This document shows, piece by piece, positions 8,803-16,344 of a stretch of 64,000 nt of DNA. The position numbers were made by a program, and so were the translations under genes. The notes under the pieces were generated by a model. The model saw only the letters and a program-made list of their open reading frames with translations. It made no database searches and was not told the origin of the DNA. Within the stretch, counting starts at the first letter, position 1; every line of letters begins with the position of its first letter. The stretch is from Rhodosalinus sp041365695 (GTDB taxonomy: Bacteria > Pseudomonadota > Alphaproteobacteria > Rhodobacterales > Rhodobacteraceae): assembly GCF_041365695.1 (NCBI RefSeq), contig NZ_JBGFSJ010000003.1, forward strand, positions 434,001-498,000, read 5' to 3'.

Positions 8803-10086
8803 TCAGGGGATCGACGTGCCGTCCGCCGCGCGCCGCCAGACGGTCCCGTCCGAGAAGGCAAGCGCCGGCCCGCCGGTGTCGTCGGGCACGAATACGATGG
8901 CGCCCGCGCCGACCGCGACGGCATCGGGCAGCGCCGCGACGGAGAAACTGCCGACCCGCACGGGCCCTTCGGCGTGGATCGTGGCGCTCGGCGCGTCCGT
9001 GCCCACGCCGAGGCGCGGGCCTGCCGCATCCACCATCCAGCCGCCGGCGGTCGCGGCATGCCAGGCGCCGTCGTGGTAGTAGGCCGTCAGACGGAAACGC
9101 GCGGTCCCGCCCCCGTCCGCGCCACGAAACGCAAGCTGCCCGCGGGTTCCGTCGAAGGGGATGTAGTGGGCGAGCGCCGCGCTCGTCTCGCTGGCGAAAC
9201 GCTTGCCGTCCGAGACGGCGAGCCCCTCGGGGAAGCTCGGCGGCGCGGCGCTTTTCGGCAGGCGCATCCGGTGCGTCGCCGGATCGGACAGATCCCCGCC
9301 ATGCGCAACGATCAGGTGATCCTCGTAAAAGCCCGGCCGTCCGGGGGCGACCGACCATATCCCCGCGGGATCGAGCGCGTTTCCCAGCACCAGCGCGGCG
9401 TCCTCCCCCTCGGCGTGGAGCGGGCCCTGCGGCTGCGCCGCGCCCACCGCGACGTGCCCCGTGGCCGCGTCCACGGCAAGCGCGGGGCGCCAGCTCACGC
9501 CATCGGCCGAAACCTTCACGCGCCAGTTGTCGTCCCCCGCGAGGCCGAATTCCGCCCGGCCGGAATAGCCCGACTGGAACAGCACCGAGGCGGTAGCCGC
9601 GGCGTCCTGCTTGTTCAGCGTCAGCCGCACGCCGCCAGAGCCGGGCGTCACGTCGTCATGCGAGAAGAGAACGCCGTCGGACTTGACGGAAAGCCGGTTC
9701 ACCGCGTCGGGCTCGGTATTCACGCCGAAAAGCGTCGCCATGTCGGAGCTCGCGGCGACGCGCCACGCCGCCCCGTCCCAGACCATAAGCCTGGCCTCGT
9801 CCGCGACCCAGGCAAGCCAGCCCGCCTTCGGCGCGAAGAAATGCCACGCCCCGTCGAGGAAGGCGGCGAGCGCCTCCTCCTGCCCGGCCCAGGCGCCGGC
9901 CGCGGGCGCGGCCACGATGTGGCGGGTTCCGTCCGCGGGCGCTGGCGGCGGGCTCGTCTCGCCCCGCGAGGCGACGCCGATCTGAACCACCGCGTCGAGC
10001 ACGCGCAGCGCCTCGTTGTGGGTGACATGTTTCTGGGCCTGGTTGGGCAGGATATAGGGAAGCCCCAGCGCGGGCGACTGATCCAT
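8803..10086 (-). CDS. DUF2793 domain protein, phage/GTA spike- or tail-fibre-like
   Basis: A 427-residue protein on the strand opposite to the surrounding sugar genes. The ATG at 10084-10086 begins MDQSPALGLPYILPNQAQKH, the characteristic DUF2793 opening, and the domain runs to about residue 110. An in-frame extension to 10197 crosses the promoter region of the flippase gene and is rejected. The rest is beta-rich and fibre-like: the segments NWRVKVSADG, TGHVAVG, LGVGTDAPSATIHAEGPV and IVFVPDDTGGPALAFSDG resemble repeat modules of tail fibres. From memory, DUF2793 occurs in phage tail proteins and in head-spike proteins of gene transfer agents of Rhodobacterales, which bind capsule. No other phage or GTA gene is nearby. 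Role here is unknown. Confidence 0.8.
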   Translation of the reverse strand: MDQSPALGLPYILPNQAQKHVTHNEALRVLDAVVQIGVASRGETSPPPAPADGTRHIVAAPAAGAWAGQEEALAAFLDGAWHFFAPKAGWLAWVADEARLMVWDGAAWRVAASSDMATLFGVNTEPDAVNRLSVKSDGVLFSHDDVTPGSGGVRLTLNKQDAAATASVLFQSGYSGRAEFGLAGDDNWRVKVSADGVSWRPALAVDAATGHVAVGAAQPQGPLHAEGEDAALVLGNALDPAGIWSVAPGRPGFYEDHLIVAHGGDLSDPATHRMRLPKSAAPPSFPEGLAVSDGKRFASETSAALAHYIPFDGTRGQLAFRGADGGGTARFRLTAYYHDGAWHAATAGGWMVDAAGPRLGVGTDAPSATIHAEGPVRVGSFSVAALPDAVAVGAGAIVFVPDDTGGPALAFSDGTVWRRAADGTSIP

Positions 10087-10139
10087 GGGACGGCTCCTGG
10101 CTTGCCGGACCCGCGGGGGCGCGGGCGCGGCGTGTTCGG

Positions 10140-11456
10140 GTGGCGGTGATCTCGCGCAGAAAACTTGAGACCGCCCTGCCCCACCGCACGCAGGCAACAG
10201 GGCTTCTGGGGGCGGGGGTGCGCCTCGCCGCCGTCCGCGCGGTCAACCTCGGCGCGGGGATCGCGCTGACCGTGCTGCTCGCCGGGGCGCTCGGGGCGGA
10301 TGGCTACGGGCAATATCTCTTCGCGCTGGCGCTTGCGCAGATCCTCGCGATGCCGGTGCTTGCAGGGCTGCCCACTCTCGTCGTTCGCGAAACGGCGGTC
10401 GCGCGCGCAACAAACGACCGGGCCACGCTGCGGGGGCTGCGCCGCTGGGCATTCGGCCTCGTCGCCGGGACGAGCGGGTTGCTCGGGCTCGCGGCGCTCG
10501 GCTGGGCCCTCGTCGCGGCCCCCACCGGTGGCGGCGCGGGCGTGGCGCTTCTGGCCGTGCCGCTCGTCGCGGGCCTCGGATTTCTTCGCGTCGCGGCGTC
10601 CCTTCTGCAAGGGTACGAGAAACCCCTCGCGGGCGCCCTGCCCGACGGCGCGCTCCGCCCGCTTCTTCTTCTGGCTTTCGTCGCGCTGGCGCTGGCCGCC
10701 GGTGGCCTTTCGCCCGCGGGCGCCATGGCGCTTCACGCGGGTGCGGTGGCCGGGGCGCTTGCGTGGACGCTCCTTGCGATGGCGCGCCTTGCGCGGGCGC
10801 CGGCCGCTGCTCACCCCCGTTACGCCGCCCGCGCCTGGCTGCGAAGCCTGCTGCCGCTGTCGCTCATCACCGCCGCGGCCCTCGTCAACGCCCGTCTCGA
10901 TCTCTTGATGCTGGGTGTCCTGGAGGGGCCCGAAAGCGTCGCCGTCTACGGGATCGCAGCGCAGATCGCGGGCACGGCGCTCATCGGCCGGCAGATCGTG
11001 GCGACGGTTCTTCAACCGCGCCTCGCCCGGCTCTGGGCGGCGGGGGCGCGGGACGAACTGCAGGCCCTCGCGACCCGCGCGGCGCGGCTCGCCGCCCTGT
11101 CGGTCGCCGGCGCCGCGCTTGCCGTGGCCCTCGCCGGCCCGCCGGCGATCGAGGCGCTGGTCGGCCCCGCCTTCGCCACGGCGGCGCCGCTTGCGGTCTT
11201 CCTCTGCGTCGGCCTGCTGGTCGTCGCCGCCACGGGGCCGGCCGACGCGCTTCTGAACATGGCCGGGCACGAGATGGCGACGGTGAAGGCGGTGGCGGCC
11301 GGCGCGGCGCTCAACGCGGCGCTCAACGCGGTCCTCATTCCCGCCTTCGCCACGCCGGGCGCGGCGGCGGCCTCTGTCGTCTCGCTCGCGCTCGCGCATC
11401 TGCTTCTCGCCCGCGCGGCCGCCACGCGCCTCGGCATCCGGACATGGGCGCGATGA
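10140..11456 (+). CDS. Polysaccharide flippase (Wzx-like, MATE/MOP superfamily)
   Basis: A 438-residue polytopic membrane protein with about 12 hydrophobic segments. It starts at a GTG at 10140, with another GTG two codons later as an alternative. The N-terminal block GAGVRLAAVRAVNLGAGIAL and GADGYGQYLFALALAQIL fit the polysaccharide-transporter family, whose members flip undecaprenyl-diphosphate-linked repeat units across the inner membrane. A late segment, GHEMATVKAVAAGAALNAAL, is also typical. The stop overlaps the next gene's ATG. Together with the polymerase-like protein, autokinase and initiating transferase this supports a Wzx/Wzy pathway rather than an ABC-transporter pathway. Confidence 0.85.
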   Translation: MAVISRRKLETALPHRTQATGLLGAGVRLAAVRAVNLGAGIALTVLLAGALGADGYGQYLFALALAQILAMPVLAGLPTLVVRETAVARATNDRATLRGLRRWAFGLVAGTSGLLGLAALGWALVAAPTGGGAGVALLAVPLVAGLGFLRVAASLLQGYEKPLAGALPDGALRPLLLLAFVALALAAGGLSPAGAMALHAGAVAGALAWTLLAMARLARAPAAAHPRYAARAWLRSLLPLSLITAAALVNARLDLLMLGVLEGPESVAVYGIAAQIAGTALIGRQIVATVLQPRLARLWAAGARDELQALATRAARLAALSVAGAALAVALAGPPAIEALVGPAFATAAPLAVFLCVGLLVVAATGPADALLNMAGHEMATVKAVAAGAALNAALNAVLIPAFATPGAAAASVVSLALAHLLLARAAATRLGIRTWAR

Positions 11457-12994
11457 ACGACGCCTCCGCCCGGCACGCCGCGGCCCGGCTTCGGGCCGCC
11501 TATCTCGGAGCGCTTCTCGCGCTCTGGCCGCTCTCGGGCCTCTGGATCGGGCTCTCCGCCCTGACGCTTTCGCCGGGCGCGGCGGGCGCGGTCAACGGCA
11601 CGCTACCGGTCCTCTTCATCCTTGTCCTTGCCGGTCTCGCCCGCCAGGTCGCCCGCACCATGCCGGAGGCGGTCTGGTCCGCCGCGTTCTGGTTTCCGGC
11701 GCAGGCGGCGGTCTTCTCGGGCTTCGGCCCGCTGGTGGAGGTCTACGGAACCGCCTCCACGCGCGCCGCGCTCGCCGCGCATCCGCTGTCGCTCTCGCCC
11801 GCGGGGCTGCTCGAGGCGGGCGCCCTGGCCGCCTTTGGGGTCACGCTGGTCCTGTCGGGCCTGTGGCTGCACATGATCGCCGCGCCGCGCGACTGGGCGC
11901 GCGGCCGCACGCGCGCGCAGGGAACCGCGCAGGGAACGGTGGACGCCCTGCGCCTCGGGCTCGCTTTCGTGATCGCGGGCGGCGCGCTCAAGTATCTTCT
12001 GATCAACCCGGGGCAATGGGGGCTGACCGGTCGCGTGGTGCCCGGCGCCGTGAGCAATCTCGGCGCGCTGACCGATGTCGGGTTCGCGCTTCTCGCCTTC
12101 GCCGCCGCCGCGGGGCATCGCGGCGCGCGGGCCGCGTTCTGGGCGCTATGGCCTTTGCACCTCGCCCTTTCGGCGCTGTCCTTTGCAAAGCTCGACATCA
12201 TGCTCGCCCTGGTGCTGCCGGCGATCGGTGCGTTCCTCGCCCACCGCAAGCCCGGGCGGCTGGTGATCTCGCTCGCGATCGCCGGCGCGCTTTACACGGC
12301 CGCGCAGCCCTACGTGCATCACGGGCGCGCGGCCGTGGCGGACGCCACGGGAACGCTCAACGGCGCGGGCTACGCCGCGCGGGCGGGCATCGCGCGGGAC
12401 TATCTGCGCGACCCTGGCGCCGGGGCGTCGGCCGCTGGGGCGAGCGGCCGGCAGGGCTGGTGGACACGCCTCAGTTTCGCAGGCCCCCAGGCCTTCGCCA
12501 TCGAGGCCCGGGCACGCGGCCTGTCCTATCTGCCGCTGGCCGATGCGTGGGTCTATCTGGTGCCGCGGGTCCTCTGGCCGGGAAAACCGGTCCTTCCCGG
12601 CCCCGGTCTCGAGGTCCACCGGCTGGTCACGGGCGCGCCGGATGCCGAGAGTTTCCTGGCGCTCTCGATCTACGGCGATCTCTACTGGCAGTTCGGCTGG
12701 GCCGGGCTCTGGCTCGGCTGTCCCCTTGTCGGATGGCTCTTCGCCATGATGTCCACGCACGCGATCAGGGCGGTCAGAGCGCGCGCCTTCATCATGCTGC
12801 CCGCGGTTCTGCTCGCGCTCGAGATGGCGATCCTCGGGCCGAACCGCTTCGTGGTGACCGGCATCCTGGGCCCGCTCCCGATCTACCTCGCCTATATCGG
12901 CGCGGCGGGGGCGCTGGGCTGGCTCGCCCGGTGGCTCGGCCACGGCCCGGCGCCTATCAGCCTTGCCCGCCGGCGGCGCGCTCAGGGCTGGTAG
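11453..12994 (+). CDS. Polytopic membrane protein, probable polysaccharide polymerase (Wzy-like)
   Basis: A 513-residue integral membrane protein, chosen to start at the ATG at 11453 (MNDASARH) that overlaps the flippase stop; an ATG three codons upstream is possible. It has about 10-12 predicted hydrophobic helices and a large polar loop (about residues 285-400) containing QGWWTRLSFAGPQAFAIEARA and WVYLVPRVLWPGKP. Long periplasmic loops between late helices are typical of O-antigen/capsule polymerases, which have very low sequence conservation. The position directly after the flippase supports the assignment. The last 13 bases overlap the convergent autokinase gene. Identification rests on topology and context rather than a diagnostic motif. 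Confidence 0.65.
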   Translation: MNDASARHAAARLRAAYLGALLALWPLSGLWIGLSALTLSPGAAGAVNGTLPVLFILVLAGLARQVARTMPEAVWSAAFWFPAQAAVFSGFGPLVEVYGTASTRAALAAHPLSLSPAGLLEAGALAAFGVTLVLSGLWLHMIAAPRDWARGRTRAQGTAQGTVDALRLGLAFVIAGGALKYLLINPGQWGLTGRVVPGAVSNLGALTDVGFALLAFAAAAGHRGARAAFWALWPLHLALSALSFAKLDIMLALVLPAIGAFLAHRKPGRLVISLAIAGALYTAAQPYVHHGRAAVADATGTLNGAGYAARAGIARDYLRDPGAGASAAGASGRQGWWTRLSFAGPQAFAIEARARGLSYLPLADAWVYLVPRVLWPGKPVLPGPGLEVHRLVTGAPDAESFLALSIYGDLYWQFGWAGLWLGCPLVGWLFAMMSTHAIRAVRARAFIMLPAVLLALEMAILGPNRFVVTGILGPLPIYLAYIGAAGALGWLARWLGHGPAPISLARRRRAQGW

Positions 12995-15096
12995 TAGGCG
13001 CGCCCATAAGCGGCATAGGCGCCCGACCTGCCCGCATGGCCGAGACGCCGCATTCCGGCCGGATCGACCCGGCTCAGCACCATCCCCCGCGGCGCGGCGC
13101 GCACCAGGCCGAGTTGCCGCAGCCCCTCGTCGAGCTGCTCGCGCGTGGTGCGGTTCCAGCGCACGACGTAAACCACCGCATCCGCCAGCGGCGCCACCAG
13201 CCGCGCATCGGGCACGGCAAGCACGGGCGGCGTGTCGATGATGACGTGATCGTATCGCGTCCGGGCCGCCTCGATCAGCCGGGCGAAGCCCGGCGCGGCC
13301 AGCAGGTCGGCCGCGTCGCCGGTGCGGGGGCCGGCGGGCAGCACGTCGGCACCCAGCGCGGGGTTGGGCCGCGCCGCTTCCTCCAGGCTCGCGAAGCCGG
13401 TCATCACCGCGCCAAGCCCCGCACCGCCCGCGCCGCCCAGATACTGGCCAAGCACGCGGCGGCGAAGGTCACCCTCGACCAGAAGGACCCTGCGGCCCAG
13501 CCGCGCGAGGTCGTGGGCGAGCGCGACGGCGATCGTGCTCTTGCCCTCTCCGGGGACCGAGGACAGCAGCGCCACGACGCGGGGCGGGCGCACCGGATCG
13601 GAGAACAGAAGCGAGGTGCGCAGGCTGCGCACCGCCTCGGCGCCCGGAGAGGCGGTCTTTGCCTCGAGATAGGACAGAAGCCGCGCCCGCCGGCGCACGG
13701 GCAGGCAAGGGACTTCGCCGAGGACGGGCGCGCCCGCCGCGCGCCCGAGCTCCTCCGCGGTGCGAAAGCCCTCGCGCGCGGCGTCCCGTGCAAGGACGAG
13801 CGCCCCGCCGGCGACAAGGCCCGCCAGACCGGCCAGTGCCAGAACGACAGCCATCCGGGGCGCGACCTGCTCCGCGCCTTCGGCAAGCGCGACGATCCGG
13901 CTGTCGGGACGCTGCAGGCCGCGCTGCACCGTGGTTTCCTTGAGCCGGGCGAGAAAGCTTTCGTAAAGCACCCGTGTCGCGTCGAGGTCGCGCGCCATCT
14001 GCTCCGCGCGCACGCGATCGGCCGCCTGGCCTTCGCTGCGCTCGGTCAGGCGCGCCTCGGCCTCGGCGAACCGCGCCGCCGTCGCGCGGGCCTGCGCGGC
14101 CTCGGCCTCCGCCGCCTCGGCAAGACGCGCGGCGCGCGCGCGGACCGCGTCCTCCGAGGCGCCCTCCTGGCGCATTTGTGCCAAGGCACCGGTCTCGGGC
14201 GCCTCCGCGCCCTGGGTCACCGCGCGCAGCGACGCCGCACGGGCCGTCGCCTGCGCCGCGGCCGCCGCGGCCTCGGCCCGCGTCCGGCGGTGCTCGGCCA
14301 GCTGGAACGACACCGCCTCGAGCGCCGCGGGCCCGCCAGAGACGTCGCGATCCGCACCCAGCCGCGTCAGCTCGGCCTCCTGCGCGCGAAGCTCCGCATC
14401 GAGTTCCCGCACCCGTCGCGACAGCCAGTCCGCAGCCTCGTCCGTGGCGCGCAGCTTCTGCTCCACCTGCCGCGACAGGTGCAATTCGGCCAGCGTGTTG
14501 ACCATCCGCACGGATTTCGCGGCATCCCTCGTCGTCGCGGACAGGGTGAAGACGTAGCTCCGCGGCTGGCCCGCGACGGTGAGAGCGGCGCCTGCCGCCT
14601 CCACCACGCGGCGGCGCGTCTCGCCCTCGCCCGGCGGCGGCGGCACGCGCCCGAGACGGTCGCGCAGGGCGTCGAACATGCGCGTCGGCCACCAGCCGGG
14701 GGCGGGGCGCAGGTCCGAGTTGAACTCGGGGTCGCCGGAAAGCCCCAGGTCCGCGACAAGCCGGCCGATCAGCGCGGGAGAGCGGATCGCCTCGAGTTCG
14801 GTGTTTATCGCCGCGGTTCCCACGGGAAGCCCGCCCACCACCTGTTCCAGGTCGACCACGCGCGCGCCCTGCACGTCGAGCGCGAGCGTGGCCGTGGCGC
14901 GGTAACGCGGCTCGGCCAGGTAGCCGAGATAGGCCGCCCCGAGTGCCAGCGCGAGGAGCGTCGTCGCAGCCATCGTCCGCCGCCCGCGCCAGAGCGCGCC
15001 CAGACGGTCGGACAGGCCGGGCTCGTCCGGTTCCGGCGCAGCCGCCGGCAGCGTGATGGGGCGCTGGCCCGAGCGGACGAACTGAAGCTCCTGCAC
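12982..15096 (-). CDS. Polysaccharide biosynthesis tyrosine autokinase (Wzc/ExoP-like)
   Basis: A 704-residue inner-membrane BY-kinase. I place the start at the GTG at 15094-15096, preceded by GAGGG about eight bases upstream and lying just after the sugar-transferase stop; the longer ORF would overlap that gene. Layout: first membrane helix near residues 45-62, Wzz-like periplasmic domain with long Ala/Arg/Glu-rich coiled coils (about 180-400), second helix near 415-435, then the cytoplasmic kinase with Walker A SVPGEGKST, Walker A' LLVEGDLRR and Walker B HVIIDTPP. The C-terminus is tyrosine-rich (YAAYGRAYYQP), the usual autophosphorylation cluster. It controls chain length and export in Wzx/Wzy systems, and fuses the regulatory and kinase parts in one chain. 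Confidence 0.92.
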   Translation of the reverse strand: MQELQFVRSGQRPITLPAAAPEPDEPGLSDRLGALWRGRRTMAATTLLALALGAAYLGYLAEPRYRATATLALDVQGARVVDLEQVVGGLPVGTAAINTELEAIRSPALIGRLVADLGLSGDPEFNSDLRPAPGWWPTRMFDALRDRLGRVPPPPGEGETRRRVVEAAGAALTVAGQPRSYVFTLSATTRDAAKSVRMVNTLAELHLSRQVEQKLRATDEAADWLSRRVRELDAELRAQEAELTRLGADRDVSGGPAALEAVSFQLAEHRRTRAEAAAAAAQATARAASLRAVTQGAEAPETGALAQMRQEGASEDAVRARAARLAEAAEAEAAQARATAARFAEAEARLTERSEGQAADRVRAEQMARDLDATRVLYESFLARLKETTVQRGLQRPDSRIVALAEGAEQVAPRMAVVLALAGLAGLVAGGALVLARDAAREGFRTAEELGRAAGAPVLGEVPCLPVRRRARLLSYLEAKTASPGAEAVRSLRTSLLFSDPVRPPRVVALLSSVPGEGKSTIAVALAHDLARLGRRVLLVEGDLRRRVLGQYLGGAGGAGLGAVMTGFASLEEAARPNPALGADVLPAGPRTGDAADLLAAPGFARLIEAARTRYDHVIIDTPPVLAVPDARLVAPLADAVVYVVRWNRTTREQLDEGLRQLGLVRAAPRGMVLSRVDPAGMRRLGHAGRSGAYAAYGRAYYQP

Positions 15097-15107
15097 CGGG
15101 CGCGCCC

Positions 15108-15785
15108 TCAGATGCCGCGCGCACGGAGCACGACGAGAAGCGTGCGCCAGACGATCCACGCCTCGAGCCGCCAGCCCGCCTCGGCGATGTAACGCAGGTC
15201 GGCCTCGACCTTGCGACGTACCGCCTCCGGCGTTTCGGCGTAGCCCTCGACCACCTGGGCGAGACCGCTGATGCCCGGCAGCACCGCATGGCGCGCGCGA
15301 TAGCCGGGAACCGAGAACAGGTGGCGCCGCGCGTGATCCAGCATGTCGGGACGGGGGCCGATCAGGCTCATCTCGCCCCGCAGCACGTTCACGACCTGCG
15401 GCAGCTCATCGAGACGGGTGCGCCGCAGCAGACCGCCAAGCGGCGTGATGCGATGCCGTTCGGCCGTGGCCAGCGCACCCGCGAGGGCGTCCGGCCCGGG
15501 CCGCATGGTGCGGAACTTGTAGACACGAAACGGCCGGCAATGGCGTCCCAGCCGTTCCTGCGCGAAAACGAGCGGCCCGCGGTTCAGGACCAGGTTCAGG
15601 CAAAGCAGCAGGGCCGCCACGGTGACCAGAACCGGTAGCAGCATCACGGAAAGCACCAGATCGAAGGCGCGCTTTGCCCTGCGGAAGGTCGCCCCGGAAG
15701 ATCCGGACGGCGCAACGCTCACCGCCGTGTCGCAGCCCCGATCCGCCCGCACCCGGTCGGCGTGAAGATATTGTATTGGCAGCAT
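15108..15785 (-). CDS. Undecaprenyl-phosphate sugar phosphotransferase (ExoY/WbaP C-terminal type)
   Basis: A 225-residue monotopic membrane enzyme that starts polymer synthesis by moving a sugar-1-phosphate from UDP-sugar to undecaprenyl phosphate. The start MLPIQYLH (ATG at 15783-15785) has GGAGC about seven bases upstream; the in-frame ATG at 15824 lacks a ribosome site. Family blocks in order: KRAFDLVLSVMLLPVLV (re-entrant membrane helix), VYKFRTMRPG, RRTRLDELPQVVNVLRGEMS with the catalytic DE pair, IGPRPDM and PGISGLAQV. The protein lacks the four-helix N-terminal part of WbaP and is ExoY-sized. It lies 11 bases before the autokinase, so the two are probably one transcript. A candidate regulatory repeat lies upstream. 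Confidence 0.92.
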   Translation of the reverse strand: MLPIQYLHADRVRADRGCDTAVSVAPSGSSGATFRRAKRAFDLVLSVMLLPVLVTVAALLLCLNLVLNRGPLVFAQERLGRHCRPFRVYKFRTMRPGPDALAGALATAERHRITPLGGLLRRTRLDELPQVVNVLRGEMSLIGPRPDMLDHARRHLFSVPGYRARHAVLPGISGLAQVVEGYAETPEAVRRKVEADLRYIAEAGWRLEAWIVWRTLLVVLRARGI

Positions 15786-15823
15786 CGCGGCGCTCCGGTA
15801 CCATCGGCGGTCTCTCCGGTGCA

Positions 15824-15855
15824 TTAGGGTGCGGTTAACCCTAACAAATCGTTAA
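15824..15855. promoter_or_regulatory. Inverted repeat and near-CtrA site upstream of the sugar transferase
   Basis: In the divergent gap between the initiating sugar transferase (minus) and the SMR gene (plus), TTAGGGT (15824-15830) and ACCCTAA (15838-15844) form a perfect 7-base inverted repeat with a 7-base spacer. Overlapping it, CTAA (15841-15844), seven bases, then TTAA (15852-15855) is one mismatch from the CtrA pattern TTAA-N7-TTAA. The coincidence in a polysaccharide-gene promoter is suggestive, but a single near-match proves nothing. Confidence 0.3.
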
Positions 15856-15950
15856 TCGCACCGGTGCAGCCGCGATCCCCGTTTCGCGTGCGCGTCTCCC
15901 GGCCTAGGGTGACGGGCGATTCCCTTTTCGGCCAAGGCGCGGATCACCCC

Positions 15951-16280
15951 ATGCCCTATTTCACGCTCATCCTCGCGGTGCTGGCCGAAACCATCGGCAC
16001 CACGGCGCTTCAGGCGAGCCAGCAGTTCACCCGGCTGGTGCCCTCGGTCATCGTGGTCGTGGCCTACGCCACGTCCTTTTTCCTGCTTGCCCAGGCGCTC
16101 AGGTTCTTTCCGGTGGGGATCGCCTACGCGATGTGGTCCGGCCTCGGCATCGTCTTCATCGCACTGATCGGACTTGCGCTTTTCGGGCAGCGGCTCGACT
16201 GGCCCGCCGTGGCCGGGATCGCGCTCATCCTTGCGGGGATCCTGGTGATCAACCTCTTTTCCGACACCGGGCCGCACTAG
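15951..16280 (+). CDS. Small multidrug resistance (SMR) family transporter
   Basis: A 109-residue protein with four hydrophobic helices, the normal SMR length (EmrE has 110). The start is the ATG at 15951 (MPYFTLIL); the upstream in-frame GTG/CTG region has no membrane character and is rejected. The essential membrane-embedded glutamate is Glu13 in LAVLAETIGTTAL, and the second helix ends in AYAMWSGLGIVFIALIG, the family signature. SMR proteins work as dimers exporting cationic compounds or guanidinium in exchange for protons. Which substrate class applies cannot be read off; the W-S-G-L-G motif is shared by EmrE- and SugE-type members. It lies 64 bases upstream of typA on the same strand. 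Confidence 0.9.
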   Translation: MPYFTLILAVLAETIGTTALQASQQFTRLVPSVIVVVAYATSFFLLAQALRFFPVGIAYAMWSGLGIVFIALIGLALFGQRLDWPAVAGIALILAGILVINLFSDTGPH

Positions 16281-16344
16281 GGGCTGGCCTTTCCGGGCCC
16301 GCGCCCCTATCAGGCCCCGACAACAACTTCCGGACCTCCCCGAC

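Noticed and set aside
11863..15192. A plus-strand open frame of 1109 codons across the autokinase region
   Set aside because: Arginine-, glycine- and alanine-rich shadow of the polymerase-like and autokinase genes; no domain is recognisable and the minus-strand product is a clear Wzc-type kinase.
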